This document shows, in pieces, positions 8,823 through 16,743 of a stretch of DNA of 64,000 bases. Source of the DNA: Marvinbryantia formatexigens. Its GTDB lineage: Bacteria > Bacillota > Clostridia > Oscillospirales > Ruminococcaceae. The notes beneath the pieces were generated by a model, which worked only from the letters and a program-made list of their open reading frames with translations, was not told where the DNA came from and did no database searches. The position numbers were made by a program, and so were the translations under genes. Numbering within the stretch: position 1 is the first letter of the stretch; each line of letters starts with the position of its first letter. The DNA is taken from contig JAETPU010000005.1 of NCBI GenBank assembly GCA_021771035.1, positions 62,001 through 126,000 on the forward strand, given 5' to 3'.

Positions 8823-8845
8823 AATGTTCTGATGAGAACATTATA
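8823..8845 (-). promoter_or_regulatory. -10 element and overlapping perfect dyad upstream of the lipoprotein gene
   Basis: On the minus strand TATAAT lies at 8845-8840. It overlaps a perfect 8-4-8 dyad, AATGTTCT-N4-AGAACATT, at 8823-8842. A dyad covering the -10 and start region is typical of a repressor operator. No good -35 hexamer is visible at 17 bp, so activation or an extended -10 is possible. Confidence 0.5.
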
Positions 8846-9224
8846 TCCCGCATTCTGTAAGGAATTATGGCAGGGTTGTGAAAGAATTATAAACGATAGG
8901 GAAAACCAGCGTTATTTTCAAATTGTTCACGGCTCTATGGCACAAAAGGAAGCTGGCGCCTGGGCCCAAGGACGAAAGAATGGGACGGGGAGTTCCGGGA
9001 CAGTTTCCTTGGGGATTGGGCGTACCCGCCGGCGGGGCCGTTCTCGGTATGTGAACTTATTATCAGTACCGTCTAAAACTTTTTGGGGTCCATGGGTTGT
9101 GTCCGGGCGCTCTGTAGGCCGATGCCTCAAAAGAAGGGCGGGGCGGGGCAACCAAACTGTCAGGGAAATCGTTACAGCGGATGTATGGAGCCGGGAGAAC
9201 CGCGCAAAGGAATACATGGGAACA
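8846..9224. other. Intergenic stretch without a supported gene
   Basis: Lies between two minus-strand genes. It holds the upstream region of the lipoprotein promoter and then no recognisable feature until the ackA terminator. The open frames present lack ribosome-binding sites and known motifs. Confidence 0.5.
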
Positions 9225-9259
9225 AAAAATAAAAAGGAGACGGTGTTTCCGTCCCCTTT
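9225..9259 (-). terminator. Intrinsic terminator of ackA
   Basis: On the minus strand AAAGGGGACGG (9259-9249) pairs with CCGTCTCCTTT (9243-9233), one G-U, followed by UUAUUUUUUG. It lies 21 nt beyond the ackA stop codon. Confidence 0.85.
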
Positions 9260-9280
9260 TTTCAAGCCCGCAGGCATTTT

Positions 9281-10486
9281 TTATTTGCCCAGGCCCTCAA
9301 CAATTCTCTTGGTGTCGCGGGCGATTGCCAGTTCCTCATTGGTGGGAATAACCCAAACCTGAACCTTGGAATCCGCGGTGGAGATGAGCTCCTCGTCGCC
9401 GTTGTTGGCGGCGTTTTTCGCTTCGTCCAGCTGGATGCCGAAGAATTCCATGTTGGAGCACACATCCCTGCGGCAGTCCGCAGAGTGCTCACCGATACCG
9501 CCGGTGAAGATAACGGCATCCAAACCGCCCATCGCCGCGGCATAGGCGCCCACCAGCTTTTTAATCTGGTAGCGCTGCATCTCGCCGGCCAATGCGGCGC
9601 GGTGGTTACCGGCCAGTGCGGCGGCACGCAGGTCGCGGTCATCGCTGGTGACGCCGGAAACGCCCAGGTAGCCGGAACGCTTATTGAGCATATCGTTGAC
9701 CTCCTGGATGCTCATGTGCTCTTTTTCAGCCAGGAAGGTGACGGCAGAGGGATCCACAGAACCGGAGCGGGTTCCCATGAGAACACCGTCCAGGGGGGTC
9801 AGGCCCATGGAGGTATCCACAGATTTGCCGGAGTCTACCGCGGTGATGGAGGAGCCGTTGCCCAGATGGCAGGTGACGATTTTCAGTTCGCTCGGGTCCT
9901 TTCCCAGAATCTGGGCCAGACGCTCGGAGACATATTTATGGGAGGTGCCATGATAGCCGTATTTGCGCACATGGTATTTCTCGTAATACTCATAGGGGAC
10001 GCCGAACATATAGGCCTTCTCCGGCATGGTCTGATGGAAGGAGGTATCGAATACCGCCACCATGGGGACATCCTTGGAGAACACCTCCTGGCAGGCCTTG
10101 ATAGCCACAATGATAGGCGGGTTGTGCAGGGGGGCAATTTCAGAATAGTCGATGGCAGCCTGAAGAACCTCGTCGGTAATCAGGGTGGACTGGGAATAGG
10201 CCTCACCGCCCTGAACCACGCGGTGCCCAATGGCGGAGATCTCCTTGGCATCCGAAATTACAGCGCCCTCGCCCTTGGTCAGGCAGTCTACAACAGCCTG
10301 AAAGGCCTCCTTGTGGGTGGGGAACTCCAAATCCTTCTCGATGACCTTGTCCCCGGTTTTATGGGTGATGTGTCCGCCGATGCCGATTCTTTCACACAGT
10401 CCCTTTGCCAGAACGGTTTCGCTGTCCATATCGATGAACTGATATTTCAGCGAGGAACTTCCGGCGTTGATTACTAATACCTTCAT
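9281..10486 (-). CDS. ackA: Acetate kinase
   Basis: The 401-residue enzyme makes acetate and ATP from acetyl phosphate and ADP in fermentation, in the cytoplasm. Both family signatures are present: V-L-V-I-N-A-G-S-S-S-L-K at the N-terminus and a central segment ending Y-G-Y-H-G-T-S-H. Downstream G-L-T-P-L-D-G-V-L-M-G-T-R-S-G, T-G-G-I-G-E-H and V-I-P-T-N-E-E also match acetate kinases. Length is typical for the family. The usual partner pta is not adjacent; the upstream neighbour is divergent tmcAL. It has its own promoter and terminator. Confidence 0.98.
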   Translation of the reverse strand: MKVLVINAGSSSLKYQFIDMDSETVLAKGLCERIGIGGHITHKTGDKVIEKDLEFPTHKEAFQAVVDCLTKGEGAVISDAKEISAIGHRVVQGGEAYSQSTLITDEVLQAAIDYSEIAPLHNPPIIVAIKACQEVFSKDVPMVAVFDTSFHQTMPEKAYMFGVPYEYYEKYHVRKYGYHGTSHKYVSERLAQILGKDPSELKIVTCHLGNGSSITAVDSGKSVDTSMGLTPLDGVLMGTRSGSVDPSAVTFLAEKEHMSIQEVNDMLNKRSGYLGVSGVTSDDRDLRAAALAGNHRAALAGEMQRYQIKKLVGAYAAAMGGLDAVIFTGGIGEHSADCRRDVCSNMEFFGIQLDEAKNAANNGDEELISTADSKVQVWVIPTNEELAIARDTKRIVEGLGK

Positions 10487-10615
10487 TCTCTTTCTCCTCC
10501 AATTAAATCGAACTCAAACCACATGAAAATAGGCAGGAAAACGGGCTTTCCTGCAGGTTGAACTGGGAAAAGCCGGGAACCGGGAAATTTCCATGCTCTT
10601 TTGGCTTCTCCATTC

Positions 10616-10645
10616 TTGACAAGTGATTTACTGTTTCTATATTAT
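10616..10645 (+). promoter_or_regulatory. Promoter of tmcAL
   Basis: TTGACA (10616-10621) and TATTAT (10640-10645) are 18 bp apart on the plus strand. The -10 overlaps the -10 of the divergent ackA promoter, so both promoters cannot be opened at once. Confidence 0.65.
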
Positions 10646-10667
10646 TACAATAGAAGAAAAATTTCAA
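10639..10667 (-). promoter_or_regulatory. Promoter of ackA
   Basis: On the minus strand TTGAAA (10667-10662) and TAATAT (10644-10639) are 17 bp apart, about 150 nt upstream of the ackA start codon. Confidence 0.65.
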
Positions 10668-10697
10668 GGGCAATGAGCGGTTACGGAGGAATTCCAT

Positions 10698-11924
10698 ATG
10701 CAGCAGGCACAGCGGATTGCGGGCATCATCTGTGAATATAACCCGTTTCATAACGGACATGCCTATCAAATCCAGCAGGTGCGCCGGTGTGCCCAGGGCA
10801 TTGTTGCGGTGATGAGCGGCAATTTTACCCAGCGCGGCGAGCCTGCTGTTGTGGATAAGTTCTCCCGTACCCGTATGGCGCTGTGCGGCGGCGCCGATTT
10901 GGTGGTGGAGCTGCCGGTTCCCTATGCCATGAATACGGCGCAGCGCTTTGCCCAGGGCGCGGTTCAGGTGCTCGAAGCCCTGGGATGCGTGGATATCCTG
11001 GCCTTCGGCAGTGAAAGCGGCGAGCTGGCCCAGCTTGAGGAGCTGTCCCGTATGCTGGAGGGGCAGCAGCTTTATGAGCAGGTGCGCCGGCGGATGCGGG
11101 ACGGCGTCCCCTTTGCCCAGGCCCGTCAGGAAGCGGTTTCCCAGCTGGGTTCGCCTGCATTGGGCGCCAGGCTGCGGGATCCCAACGATATTCTGGGAGT
11201 GGAGTACCTGCTGGCGCTTCGGCGCGTGGGATCGGGGATACAGCCCCTGGCAATTCCCCGCAAGGGTGCCTGGCATGACGGGGAACCCCGGGAGGGCTTT
11301 GCCAGCGCATCCTGGATCCGGGAGAGAGCCCGGTGCGGGGATTGGGAGTCTCTGGGCGGATATCTGCCCCCAAAGAGCCTGGAGCTGCTCCAAAGGGAGT
11401 GGGAGAGGGGTGCGGCCCCTCACACCATTTCCAATGGGGAGCGGGCCGTTCTGGGAGTGCTGCGGCGCATGACCCTGGAGGAATGGGCGGCACTGCCGGA
11501 TGTGGGGGAGGGGATTCACAACCGCATCCATGAGGCGGTGCGCCGCCAGTGCAGCGTGCAGGGAATTGTCCAAAGCGTCCAGACAAAGCGCTATCCGGCG
11601 GCCAGGATCCGCAGGATTCTGATGGCGGGGTATTTGGGAATCGGCAGGGAGCTCGGGACTATGCCGGTTCCCTATGTGAGGGTGCTGGGATTAAACCGTA
11701 CCGGCGCGCAGATTCTGCGCCAATCCCGCCGGACGGCCGCGGTCCCGGTTTCCCACCGCCTGGCCCTGTTGGCCCGCCAGGGAGAGGCCTGCCGCCGGTT
11801 CAGTGAAATTGAGTGCCGGGCTTCGGAGCTCTATGGGCTTTTAGCGCCTGAAATAGAGGCGCCGTGCATGGAGTTTGCCCATCCGGCTGTGGTGGAGCAA
11901 ACAGCGTTTGAGGAACAGGCCTGA
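10698..11924 (+). CDS. tmcAL: tRNA(Met) cytidine acetate ligase
   Basis: The 408-residue protein is TmcAL (YlbM). It uses acetate and ATP to acetylate C34 in the anticodon of elongator tRNA-Met (ac4C34), aiding accurate AUG decoding. The nucleotidyltransferase signature I-I-C-E-Y-N-P-F-H-N-G-H is at residues 10-21, and M-S-G-N-F-T-Q-R-G-E-P and D-L-V-V-E-L-P-V-P-Y follow as in the family. The ATG at 10698 has GGAGG 9 nt upstream. It is divergent from ackA, whose product is acetate, the substrate of TmcAL; that metabolic link is an inference. Confidence 0.95.
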   Translation: MQQAQRIAGIICEYNPFHNGHAYQIQQVRRCAQGIVAVMSGNFTQRGEPAVVDKFSRTRMALCGGADLVVELPVPYAMNTAQRFAQGAVQVLEALGCVDILAFGSESGELAQLEELSRMLEGQQLYEQVRRRMRDGVPFAQARQEAVSQLGSPALGARLRDPNDILGVEYLLALRRVGSGIQPLAIPRKGAWHDGEPREGFASASWIRERARCGDWESLGGYLPPKSLELLQREWERGAAPHTISNGERAVLGVLRRMTLEEWAALPDVGEGIHNRIHEAVRRQCSVQGIVQSVQTKRYPAARIRRILMAGYLGIGRELGTMPVPYVRVLGLNRTGAQILRQSRRTAAVPVSHRLALLARQGEACRRFSEIECRASELYGLLAPEIEAPCMEFAHPAVVEQTAFEEQA

Positions 11925-12057
11925 GAGAAAGATGGGCCGTTCCACTGTTTTTGAGGGTTTGAGAAGAGGGGGAGACCTCATGTGGTGCGCTCGGTGAACC
12001 AGGAACATGAAACTGGCGTCCGGCTGGGGCACAGCTGAGGAAAGGAAAGGGTATGAA

Positions 12058-12702
12058 ATGAGATTTGTACGCCGGCGTTCCCGCGTAGGGTTTGATTTGC
12101 TCGGGTATCAGAAGTATACGAAGGATGCAACTCTGGGGCAGGTATACCATGCCCTGGCCTGCCTTCGGGAGGATCCCAGCGATTTTGTACGGTTGGTGCC
12201 GCATCATAAAATATCCGGCAGCGTCTATCTGCACGTCACCCATCCCCTGGTGGGGTTTGGCGAGGAGGACCGGTATCTTTTGGAGTTTCATTTTGAAAAG
12301 GATTCGCCGGAGGATTTCCGCCATTTCCGGGTGGCCACCAGCGATCTGCGGTTTGTGGTGGGCGTCATCACAAAATACTTTGAACGCGCCCGCCTGCCCA
12401 GCCTGCGTGGATGGCGGGATGTGACGGCGATTCTGCGGGAGGAAATTGAAAACGCGGATTTAATTGACGCCCACACCTTTTCCACCAACCACCGCAGCCA
12501 GCTGGCGCAGGATACGGTATGCGGGTGCTTTAACTGCGGGAAAATTTTTTCTCCCGGGGAGATCCAGCGGTGGATTGAGGATCCGGGGGATGAGACGGCG
12601 GTATGCCCCTACTGCGGTATCAACGCCGTGATTGGGGAGAGCTGCGGATATCCCATTACGCCGGAGTTTTTAGCCCGGATGCGCCGGTATTGGTTCTTTT
12701 AA
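12058..12702 (+). CDS. Zinc-ribbon cytoplasmic protein of unknown function
   Basis: The 214-residue protein has an N-terminal region without recognisable domain and a C-terminal zinc ribbon: C-G-C-F-N-C-G-K-I-F, then C-P-Y-C-G-I-N-A-V-I-G-E near residue 185. The tail G-Y-P-I-T-P-E-F-L is conserved in a family of bacterial proteins of unknown function with the same C-F-N-C-G-K...C-P-Y-C-G pattern. The ATG at 12058 follows AGGAAAGG and is preferred over an in-frame ATG 51 nt upstream. No signal peptide is present. Role unknown. Confidence 0.75.
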   Translation: MRFVRRRSRVGFDLLGYQKYTKDATLGQVYHALACLREDPSDFVRLVPHHKISGSVYLHVTHPLVGFGEEDRYLLEFHFEKDSPEDFRHFRVATSDLRFVVGVITKYFERARLPSLRGWRDVTAILREEIENADLIDAHTFSTNHRSQLAQDTVCGCFNCGKIFSPGEIQRWIEDPGDETAVCPYCGINAVIGESCGYPITPEFLARMRRYWFF

Positions 12703-12985
12703 ATGGGGACGCAGCCGGCATGGATGCTGTCGGGAAAACTTCGCGGCGGTAAAGCGAATCCCCGCCGGTATACGGTGCTGTTGGATTTGGGCTGCTGCGG
12801 TGGCACCTGGTTTTGACGCCCGGAGTGCCTATGGGGCTGTTTGGTTCAGCGCAAACAGCGTTCTGTTTTAGGGCTTGGACGGTTGTTCGTGATGAAACGG
12901 CGGTATGGCCGATATGAGAGGTTTAAACAAAAGGGCCGGTTTTTACAAATGAACCGTTCAGTGAGCCTGGGGAGGAGTGAAACAT

Positions 12986-13528
12986 ATGGAGACGGCTGCG
13001 CTTCGTCCACTTGAGGAATCGGACATTCCCCTGCTTGCCCGCTGGCTCTCTGACGAGATGGTTTTGGAGTATTATGAGGGGCGAAATAACCCCTTTGACG
13101 AGCAGGCGGTGCGGGAAAAGTTTTTGGGTGCGGATCCCCCGGGGATGCAGCGCTGGATTCTGATGGAGCTGTCCCAGCCGGTGGGGTATCTGCAGACCTA
13201 TCCCCTCAGCCGTGAGGAATGCCGGGAGGAATTGGACTGGGTTCCCAAAACAGGGAGCGTGTATGCCATGGATCTGTTTATCGGGCTGGCAACAAAGTGG
13301 AATCAGGGCCTGGGACGGCGCTTTGTCACATTGGCCCGGGACTATCTCACCGGAGTTCTCGGCGCCGGTTGGGTGGTCTTGGATCCACGCACCGAAAATA
13401 TACGGGCGATACGCTGCTATGAACACTGCGGCTTTGAACGCAGAAAGCTGCTGCCCCGGCATGAACTGCATGAGGGGGCCCTGCGGGACTGCTGGCTGAT
13501 GGCCTATCAGGCCCGCAAATCAAAATAA
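12986..13528 (+). CDS. GNAT acetyltransferase, AAC(6')-like
   Basis: The 180-residue GNAT protein resembles aminoglycoside 6'-N-acetyltransferases of Firmicutes. It has L-R-P-L-E-E-S-D-I-P-L-L-A-R-W-L at the start, the acidic pocket segment Y-A-M-D-L-F-I-G, the acetyl-CoA loop W-N-Q-G-L-G-R-R-F and N-I-R-A-I-R-C-Y-E-H-C-G-F near the end. The ATG at 12986 is 10 nt after GGAGG. AAC(6') enzymes acetylate aminoglycosides with acetyl-CoA, but many chromosomal homologues have other substrates, so resistance is not established. It stands alone between unrelated genes with composition like its surroundings. Confidence 0.82.
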   Translation: METAALRPLEESDIPLLARWLSDEMVLEYYEGRNNPFDEQAVREKFLGADPPGMQRWILMELSQPVGYLQTYPLSREECREELDWVPKTGSVYAMDLFIGLATKWNQGLGRRFVTLARDYLTGVLGAGWVVLDPRTENIRAIRCYEHCGFERRKLLPRHELHEGALRDCWLMAYQARKSK

Positions 13529-13592
13529 ACTGGTACATTCTCCGTGCGGGTGCCAAGGCTGCCGGCACGGCTGATTATAAGGAGGAACAACA

Positions 13593-14528
13593 ATGGCAGT
13601 ATCAATTACAGTAGAACATTACGGCAATTATGGGAAGTGCGTCAAACTGGATAACGGTCTGTGCGAGCTGCTGGTCTCTGTGGATTTGGGGCCGCGGGTT
13701 CTCTATTTTGCCCTCAAGGATCATGAGAACCTGTTTTTTAATGATACGCAGGATTCCATCTCCCACAGCGGAGCGGACTTTGACTCCATGTACTATAAGG
13801 GTGCCGCCTGGCATATCTACGGCGGCCACCGCCTGTGGGTATCCCCGGAGGCAATGCCTGAGACCTATTATCCCGACAATACGCCTGTCCCCTATGAAAT
13901 TGGGGAAAATGAGGTAGTGCTGCGCTGTGAAAAGGAAATCCACAATGACCGGCAGTATACCATTACGATCCAAATGCAGCCGGATTCCGCAGAGGTTACG
14001 CTCATTCATGAAATTGCCAACTGCTCACAGAGTGTCCAGCGCTTTGCTCCCTGGAGCCTGAATGTCACCGATAAGGGCGGAGCTGTAATTGTCCCGCAGG
14101 CCGACCGTCCTACGGATCTGCTGGCAAACCGGGTGCTTGCCGTGTGGCCCTACAGCAATATGGCGGACGAAAGAGTAATGTGGGGGAAGGACTTTATTAC
14201 CCTGCAGCAGAAAACCCCCTGTGACGGCCCCTTTAAGGTGGGAACCAATAACGAAAAGGGCTTTGCCATCCTGGTGAATAAGGGCCAGGCCATGCGGTTT
14301 GGCTTTACGATGGATTTGCAGGCTGAGTATCCGGATTACGGCTGCTCCTTTGAGACCTATACCAATGAGCTGATGCTGGAGGTGGAGACACTCTCCCCCA
14401 TTCAGGATGTGGCCCCCGGCGAAAGTGTGGTCCATACGGAAACCTGGAGCCTTGCGGCACTGGACGCCCCGGTGGACGTAAAAAATGAAGCGGACTGCGC
14501 CAGGGTTGCGGCCCTGTTTGCGAAGTAA
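13593..14528 (+). CDS. Galactose-mutarotase-fold protein of unknown function
   Basis: The 311-residue protein is made of beta strands in the pattern of the galactose mutarotase/supersandwich fold: G-L-C-E-L-L-V-S-V-D-L-G-P-R-V, then Y-G-G-H-R-L-W-V-S-P-E, then F-A-P-W-S-L-N-V. H and E residues fit carbohydrate-binding positions. It has no signal peptide. The ATG is preceded by AAGGAGGAACAAC. Aldose epimerase activity is possible but the catalytic pair cannot be assigned. It ends in its own terminator. Confidence 0.72.
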   Translation: MAVSITVEHYGNYGKCVKLDNGLCELLVSVDLGPRVLYFALKDHENLFFNDTQDSISHSGADFDSMYYKGAAWHIYGGHRLWVSPEAMPETYYPDNTPVPYEIGENEVVLRCEKEIHNDRQYTITIQMQPDSAEVTLIHEIANCSQSVQRFAPWSLNVTDKGGAVIVPQADRPTDLLANRVLAVWPYSNMADERVMWGKDFITLQQKTPCDGPFKVGTNNEKGFAILVNKGQAMRFGFTMDLQAEYPDYGCSFETYTNELMLEVETLSPIQDVAPGESVVHTETWSLAALDAPVDVKNEADCARVAALFAK

Positions 14529-14545
14529 GCGGTATTATAAATAGG

Positions 14546-14590
14546 AACTCCCCCGGCGCCGTGTTTTTCACGGTTCCGGGGGAGTTTTCT
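14546..14590 (+). terminator. Intrinsic terminator of the mutarotase-fold gene
   Basis: AACTCCCCCGG (14546-14556) pairs with CCGGGGGAGTT (14576-14586), followed by TTTCT, 18 nt past the stop codon. An inner CCGTG/CACGG hairpin fills the loop. Confidence 0.85.
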
Positions 14591-14661
14591 GTCCAATTCG
14601 CCGAACATTGAGGAAAATATAGAGAAACAGACTATATATGTGAATAAATAAGTATGAATCA

Positions 14662-14690
14662 TTGATATTATTTTATGAAAGTATTACAAT
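14662..14690 (+). promoter_or_regulatory. Promoter of the first array gene (A1)
   Basis: TTGATA (14662-14667) and TACAAT (14685-14690) are separated by 17 bp. Similar TACAAT/TATAAT boxes precede other units of the array. Confidence 0.7.
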
Positions 14691-14712
14691 AAAGTAAACG
14701 AATTTAACAAAA

Positions 14713-14740
14713 TGTCAGAGCCGATGGTTCGGCTCTGACA
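14713..14740 (+). promoter_or_regulatory. Leader hairpin in the 5' UTR of A1
   Basis: A perfect 12-bp stem (TGTCAGAGCCGA with TCGGCTCTGACA) and TGGT loop lies between the A1 promoter and its ribosome-binding site. No U-tract follows, so it is more likely a stability or control element than a terminator. Confidence 0.55.
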
Positions 14741-14764
14741 TTCATAAATGGGAGGGAACCCCCT

Positions 14765-15550
14765 ATGAAGCCACCCCGGGCAGTCCTGCGTTGCGTGATC
14801 CTGATGCTGCTGGTTTCTCTTGGAATCTCTGTGGTATCTGCTGTACGATTCAATCAGGATCTCAAGTATAACTTTGTGCCTAACGGAAAAAAGTGGCCGA
14901 TGTTTGAGCAAGGAATGCCTATTGAGGAGATATACGACCAATATCTTGACTCTAATTATTATGCATTTAGTAGCCTTACTGCACGTTCAATCGATATTGT
15001 GCTGAATCGCCCCATCCGGTATTATCATACTCCTGACTTAAACAGCCAACCGGCAGTGGAAATTTCGCCGGGAAGATACCGGATTGCAATAGGAGAACCA
15101 GATTTTGATCAGGGATTCAATACACTTCCAACTTATCAAAAAGGTTGGAGATATGCCCGTACACTGCCGGAGGCGCTGACTTCGAAAAATGAGGATCGAG
15201 CATTTTTCCAGTCTCCGATGCGTTGGTATTATGTGAGATTGGAGGATTTGAAATGGGTACAGCTGCAGCTGCGGCTGCAGGGCGAAATGAATTGGCTCAA
15301 AATTTGGAGTAAGAATATGGAGGCTTTAGCGTCCCCAATAACCTATTGGAAAAGCTTATGGGAACATACGGATTTATATGAACTGGATAATATGATGTAC
15401 GAGGACGGCGACTACCTATCCCCCGACCTCTTCAAGCCCCTGTGGGACTGGAAATGCACCGCCCTGTCAATTGGGATTGTTCTCCTGCTCATACCAGAAC
15501 GGCTTTTGGCAAGGCGGGAGAACAGAAGACAGCCATCCGGTGGTTCATAA
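14765..15550 (+). CDS. Array membrane protein A1 (two-TM, SH3b-like ectodomain)
   Basis: First member of a local paralogous family; 261 residues. A hydrophobic N-terminal segment (about 8-26) is followed by an exported-looking middle and a second hydrophobic segment (about 229-246) with a basic tail. The middle has the order R-P-I-R-Y-Y (82-87), P-A-V-E-I-S-P-G-R-Y, P-T-Y-Q-K-G-W-R-Y-A-R (122-132) and Y-Y-V-R-L-E-D-L (155-162), resembling bacterial SH3 strands. Just before the second membrane segment comes G-D-Y-L-S-P-D-L-F-K-P-L-W-D. GGGAGGG precedes the ATG. Nearest paralogue is A2 (16744-17535). Function unknown; SH3b-like is inference from the motif order. Confidence 0.8.
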   Translation: MKPPRAVLRCVILMLLVSLGISVVSAVRFNQDLKYNFVPNGKKWPMFEQGMPIEEIYDQYLDSNYYAFSSLTARSIDIVLNRPIRYYHTPDLNSQPAVEISPGRYRIAIGEPDFDQGFNTLPTYQKGWRYARTLPEALTSKNEDRAFFQSPMRWYYVRLEDLKWVQLQLRLQGEMNWLKIWSKNMEALASPITYWKSLWEHTDLYELDNMMYEDGDYLSPDLFKPLWDWKCTALSIGIVLLLIPERLLARRENRRQPSGGS

Positions 15551-15624
15551 AGGCTTTCTTTTGCCTGGCAGTGCCGTCGGTATGTCAAAAGATGAAAAAG
15601 CAAAGAGAAAACACAACAGATTAA
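15551..15624 (+). pseudogene. C-terminal relic of a B-type array gene
   Basis: Read in the frame ending at 15622-15624, the segment gives a tail, C-Q-K-M-K-K-Q-R-E-N-T-T-D, nearly the same as the pseudogene tail Y-Q-K-L-K-N-R-R-E-P-T-T-D at 16539-16580. The rest of the gene is missing; the relic is fused directly behind the A1 stop codon. This suggests a deletion or recombination between repeated array units. Confidence 0.6.
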
Positions 15625-15724
15625 AATGAAACGCCCCCTCCATGGAAGTTTGGAGGGGGCGTTTCTGATGAATCCTTAAAAAGTTGCTTTAATAATAGTT
15701 AAAAACTGTGTAATATAGTATAAT
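15613..15724 (+). repeat. Direct repeat, copy 1 (tail-terminator-promoter cassette)
   Basis: About 112 bp, repeated at 16569-16680 with a constant offset of 956 bp. It contains the last codons of a B-type gene, a perfect terminator hairpin and the promoter region of the next gene ending in TATAAT (15719-15724). Confidence 0.85.
15629..15664 (+). terminator. Intrinsic terminator, copy 1
   Basis: A perfect 14-bp stem (15629-15642 with 15651-15664) around an 8-nt loop. The identical element recurs at 16585-16620. Confidence 0.85.
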
Positions 15725-15888
15725 AAACATGAATAAGGAGTTATTGCAGGAGTAGATGAGAAATAAGAGGAGCGAACTTGGGAAACTGGGGTCATTGCTG
15801 GGAATACCGGCTTCAGCACAATGGGATATGTGACAAATTTGGGATTCCGGCTGAAATGATACAGAAAAAGTCGGACTGCAAAGCGGGA

Positions 15889-16580
15889 TGGATAGAATGA
15901 AAAATTCTGCGACAGTCAGCAGGGCGTTTTTGCGCAATTGCATGGTTCTTTTGCTGGGAATCTGTGTGCTGCGCAGTGGGTTCGGCAGGTTGCGCAGGGG
16001 AATTTCAGGGAAGTCCCAATAGGCGATTGGGGAGCGGATACCTGGGGTGCGTCTACTCAGTACACCGTAACGCTGACCCGCCCGATCCGGTATTATATGG
16101 AGCCCAGCGTGTTTTCGGAAGTTGCGGTGGAACTGAAGGCCGGCGAAACTTACGTGATTGTGGGGGAGTACCCCTGGGGCGGCGGGAATCAGACGCTGCC
16201 CACAGATCGGAGAAACTGGCGCTGCGCCTCGCCATTTGTAAAAGCGAAGGAGGATCCATTTGTAAAGGACGGGAGAAAGCCTCATATGGTTCATAGCGGC
16301 TCAGGCTGGACTGATACCACTGAACAGGCTCCGCGATACTATGTGCGTCTGAGTGATCTTCAGTGGATAGAACGTCAGATGCAGCTGCAGCTTCTTCCGG
16401 AGACGGCATCTATTTCATCCCTATGAAATGTACGATTCCGGCAGCTGTATTCCGGTTTCCATGTTATATGAGGTATGGGATGGTATCAATACCCTGCTGT
16501 TGACAGGCGCCGTCCTGTGCCTGATAATACCACCCTTGTACCAAAAGTTAAAAAATCGAAGAGAACCTACAACAGATTAA
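15889..16580 (+). pseudogene. B-type array gene, frame-shifted and internally deleted
   Basis: The ATG at 15889 opens a B-type N-terminus (V-L-L-L-G-I-C-V-L-R-S-G-F) that stops at 16019-16021. The ectodomain continues in the +2 frame with T-Q-Y-T-V-T-L-T-R-P-I-R-Y-Y and R-Y-Y-V-R-L-S-D-L until 16426. The C-terminus continues in the third frame from 16422 (V-W-D-G-I-N-T-L-L-L-T-G-A) to the stop at 16578-16580. Compared with the intact gene at 21362-22300, about 65 residues before the second TM are missing. Two lesions make restoration by one ribosomal frameshift unlikely. The closest relative is B (21362-22300). Confidence 0.8.
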
Positions 16581-16680
16581 AACGAAACGCCCCCTCCATG
16601 GAAGTTTGGAGGGGGCGTTTCTAATGAATCCTTAAAAAATTAAGGTAATTATAGTAAAAAACTGTGGAATATAGTACAAT
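16569..16680 (+). repeat. Direct repeat, copy 2 (tail-terminator-promoter cassette)
   Basis: Second copy of the 112-bp cassette, covering the last codons of the pseudogene, the terminator and the promoter of A2, with TACAAT at 16675-16680. A few substitutions separate it from copy 1, so the duplication is recent but not brand new. Confidence 0.85.
16585..16620 (+). terminator. Intrinsic terminator, copy 2
   Basis: Same perfect 14-bp stem and 8-nt loop as at 15629-15664, here after the B-type pseudogene. Confidence 0.85.
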
Positions 16681-16743
16681 AGGGATGAAAATAAGCAGGG
16701 AAATTGTCTGGAACTGGGCGCGTTATGGAGAGGGGGCAGTCCT

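Noticed and set aside
8832-9362. 176-codon open frame on the plus strand
   Set aside because: Runs through the ackA terminator into the gene, low-complexity G/R-rich sequence, no ribosome-binding site.
9485-10477. 330-codon open frame on the plus strand
   Set aside because: Antisense to ackA; no ribosome-binding site and no domain.
15889-16580. Programmed ribosomal frameshift
   Set aside because: Two separate lesions, one with loss of about 65 residues, and no slippery heptamer with downstream pseudoknot.
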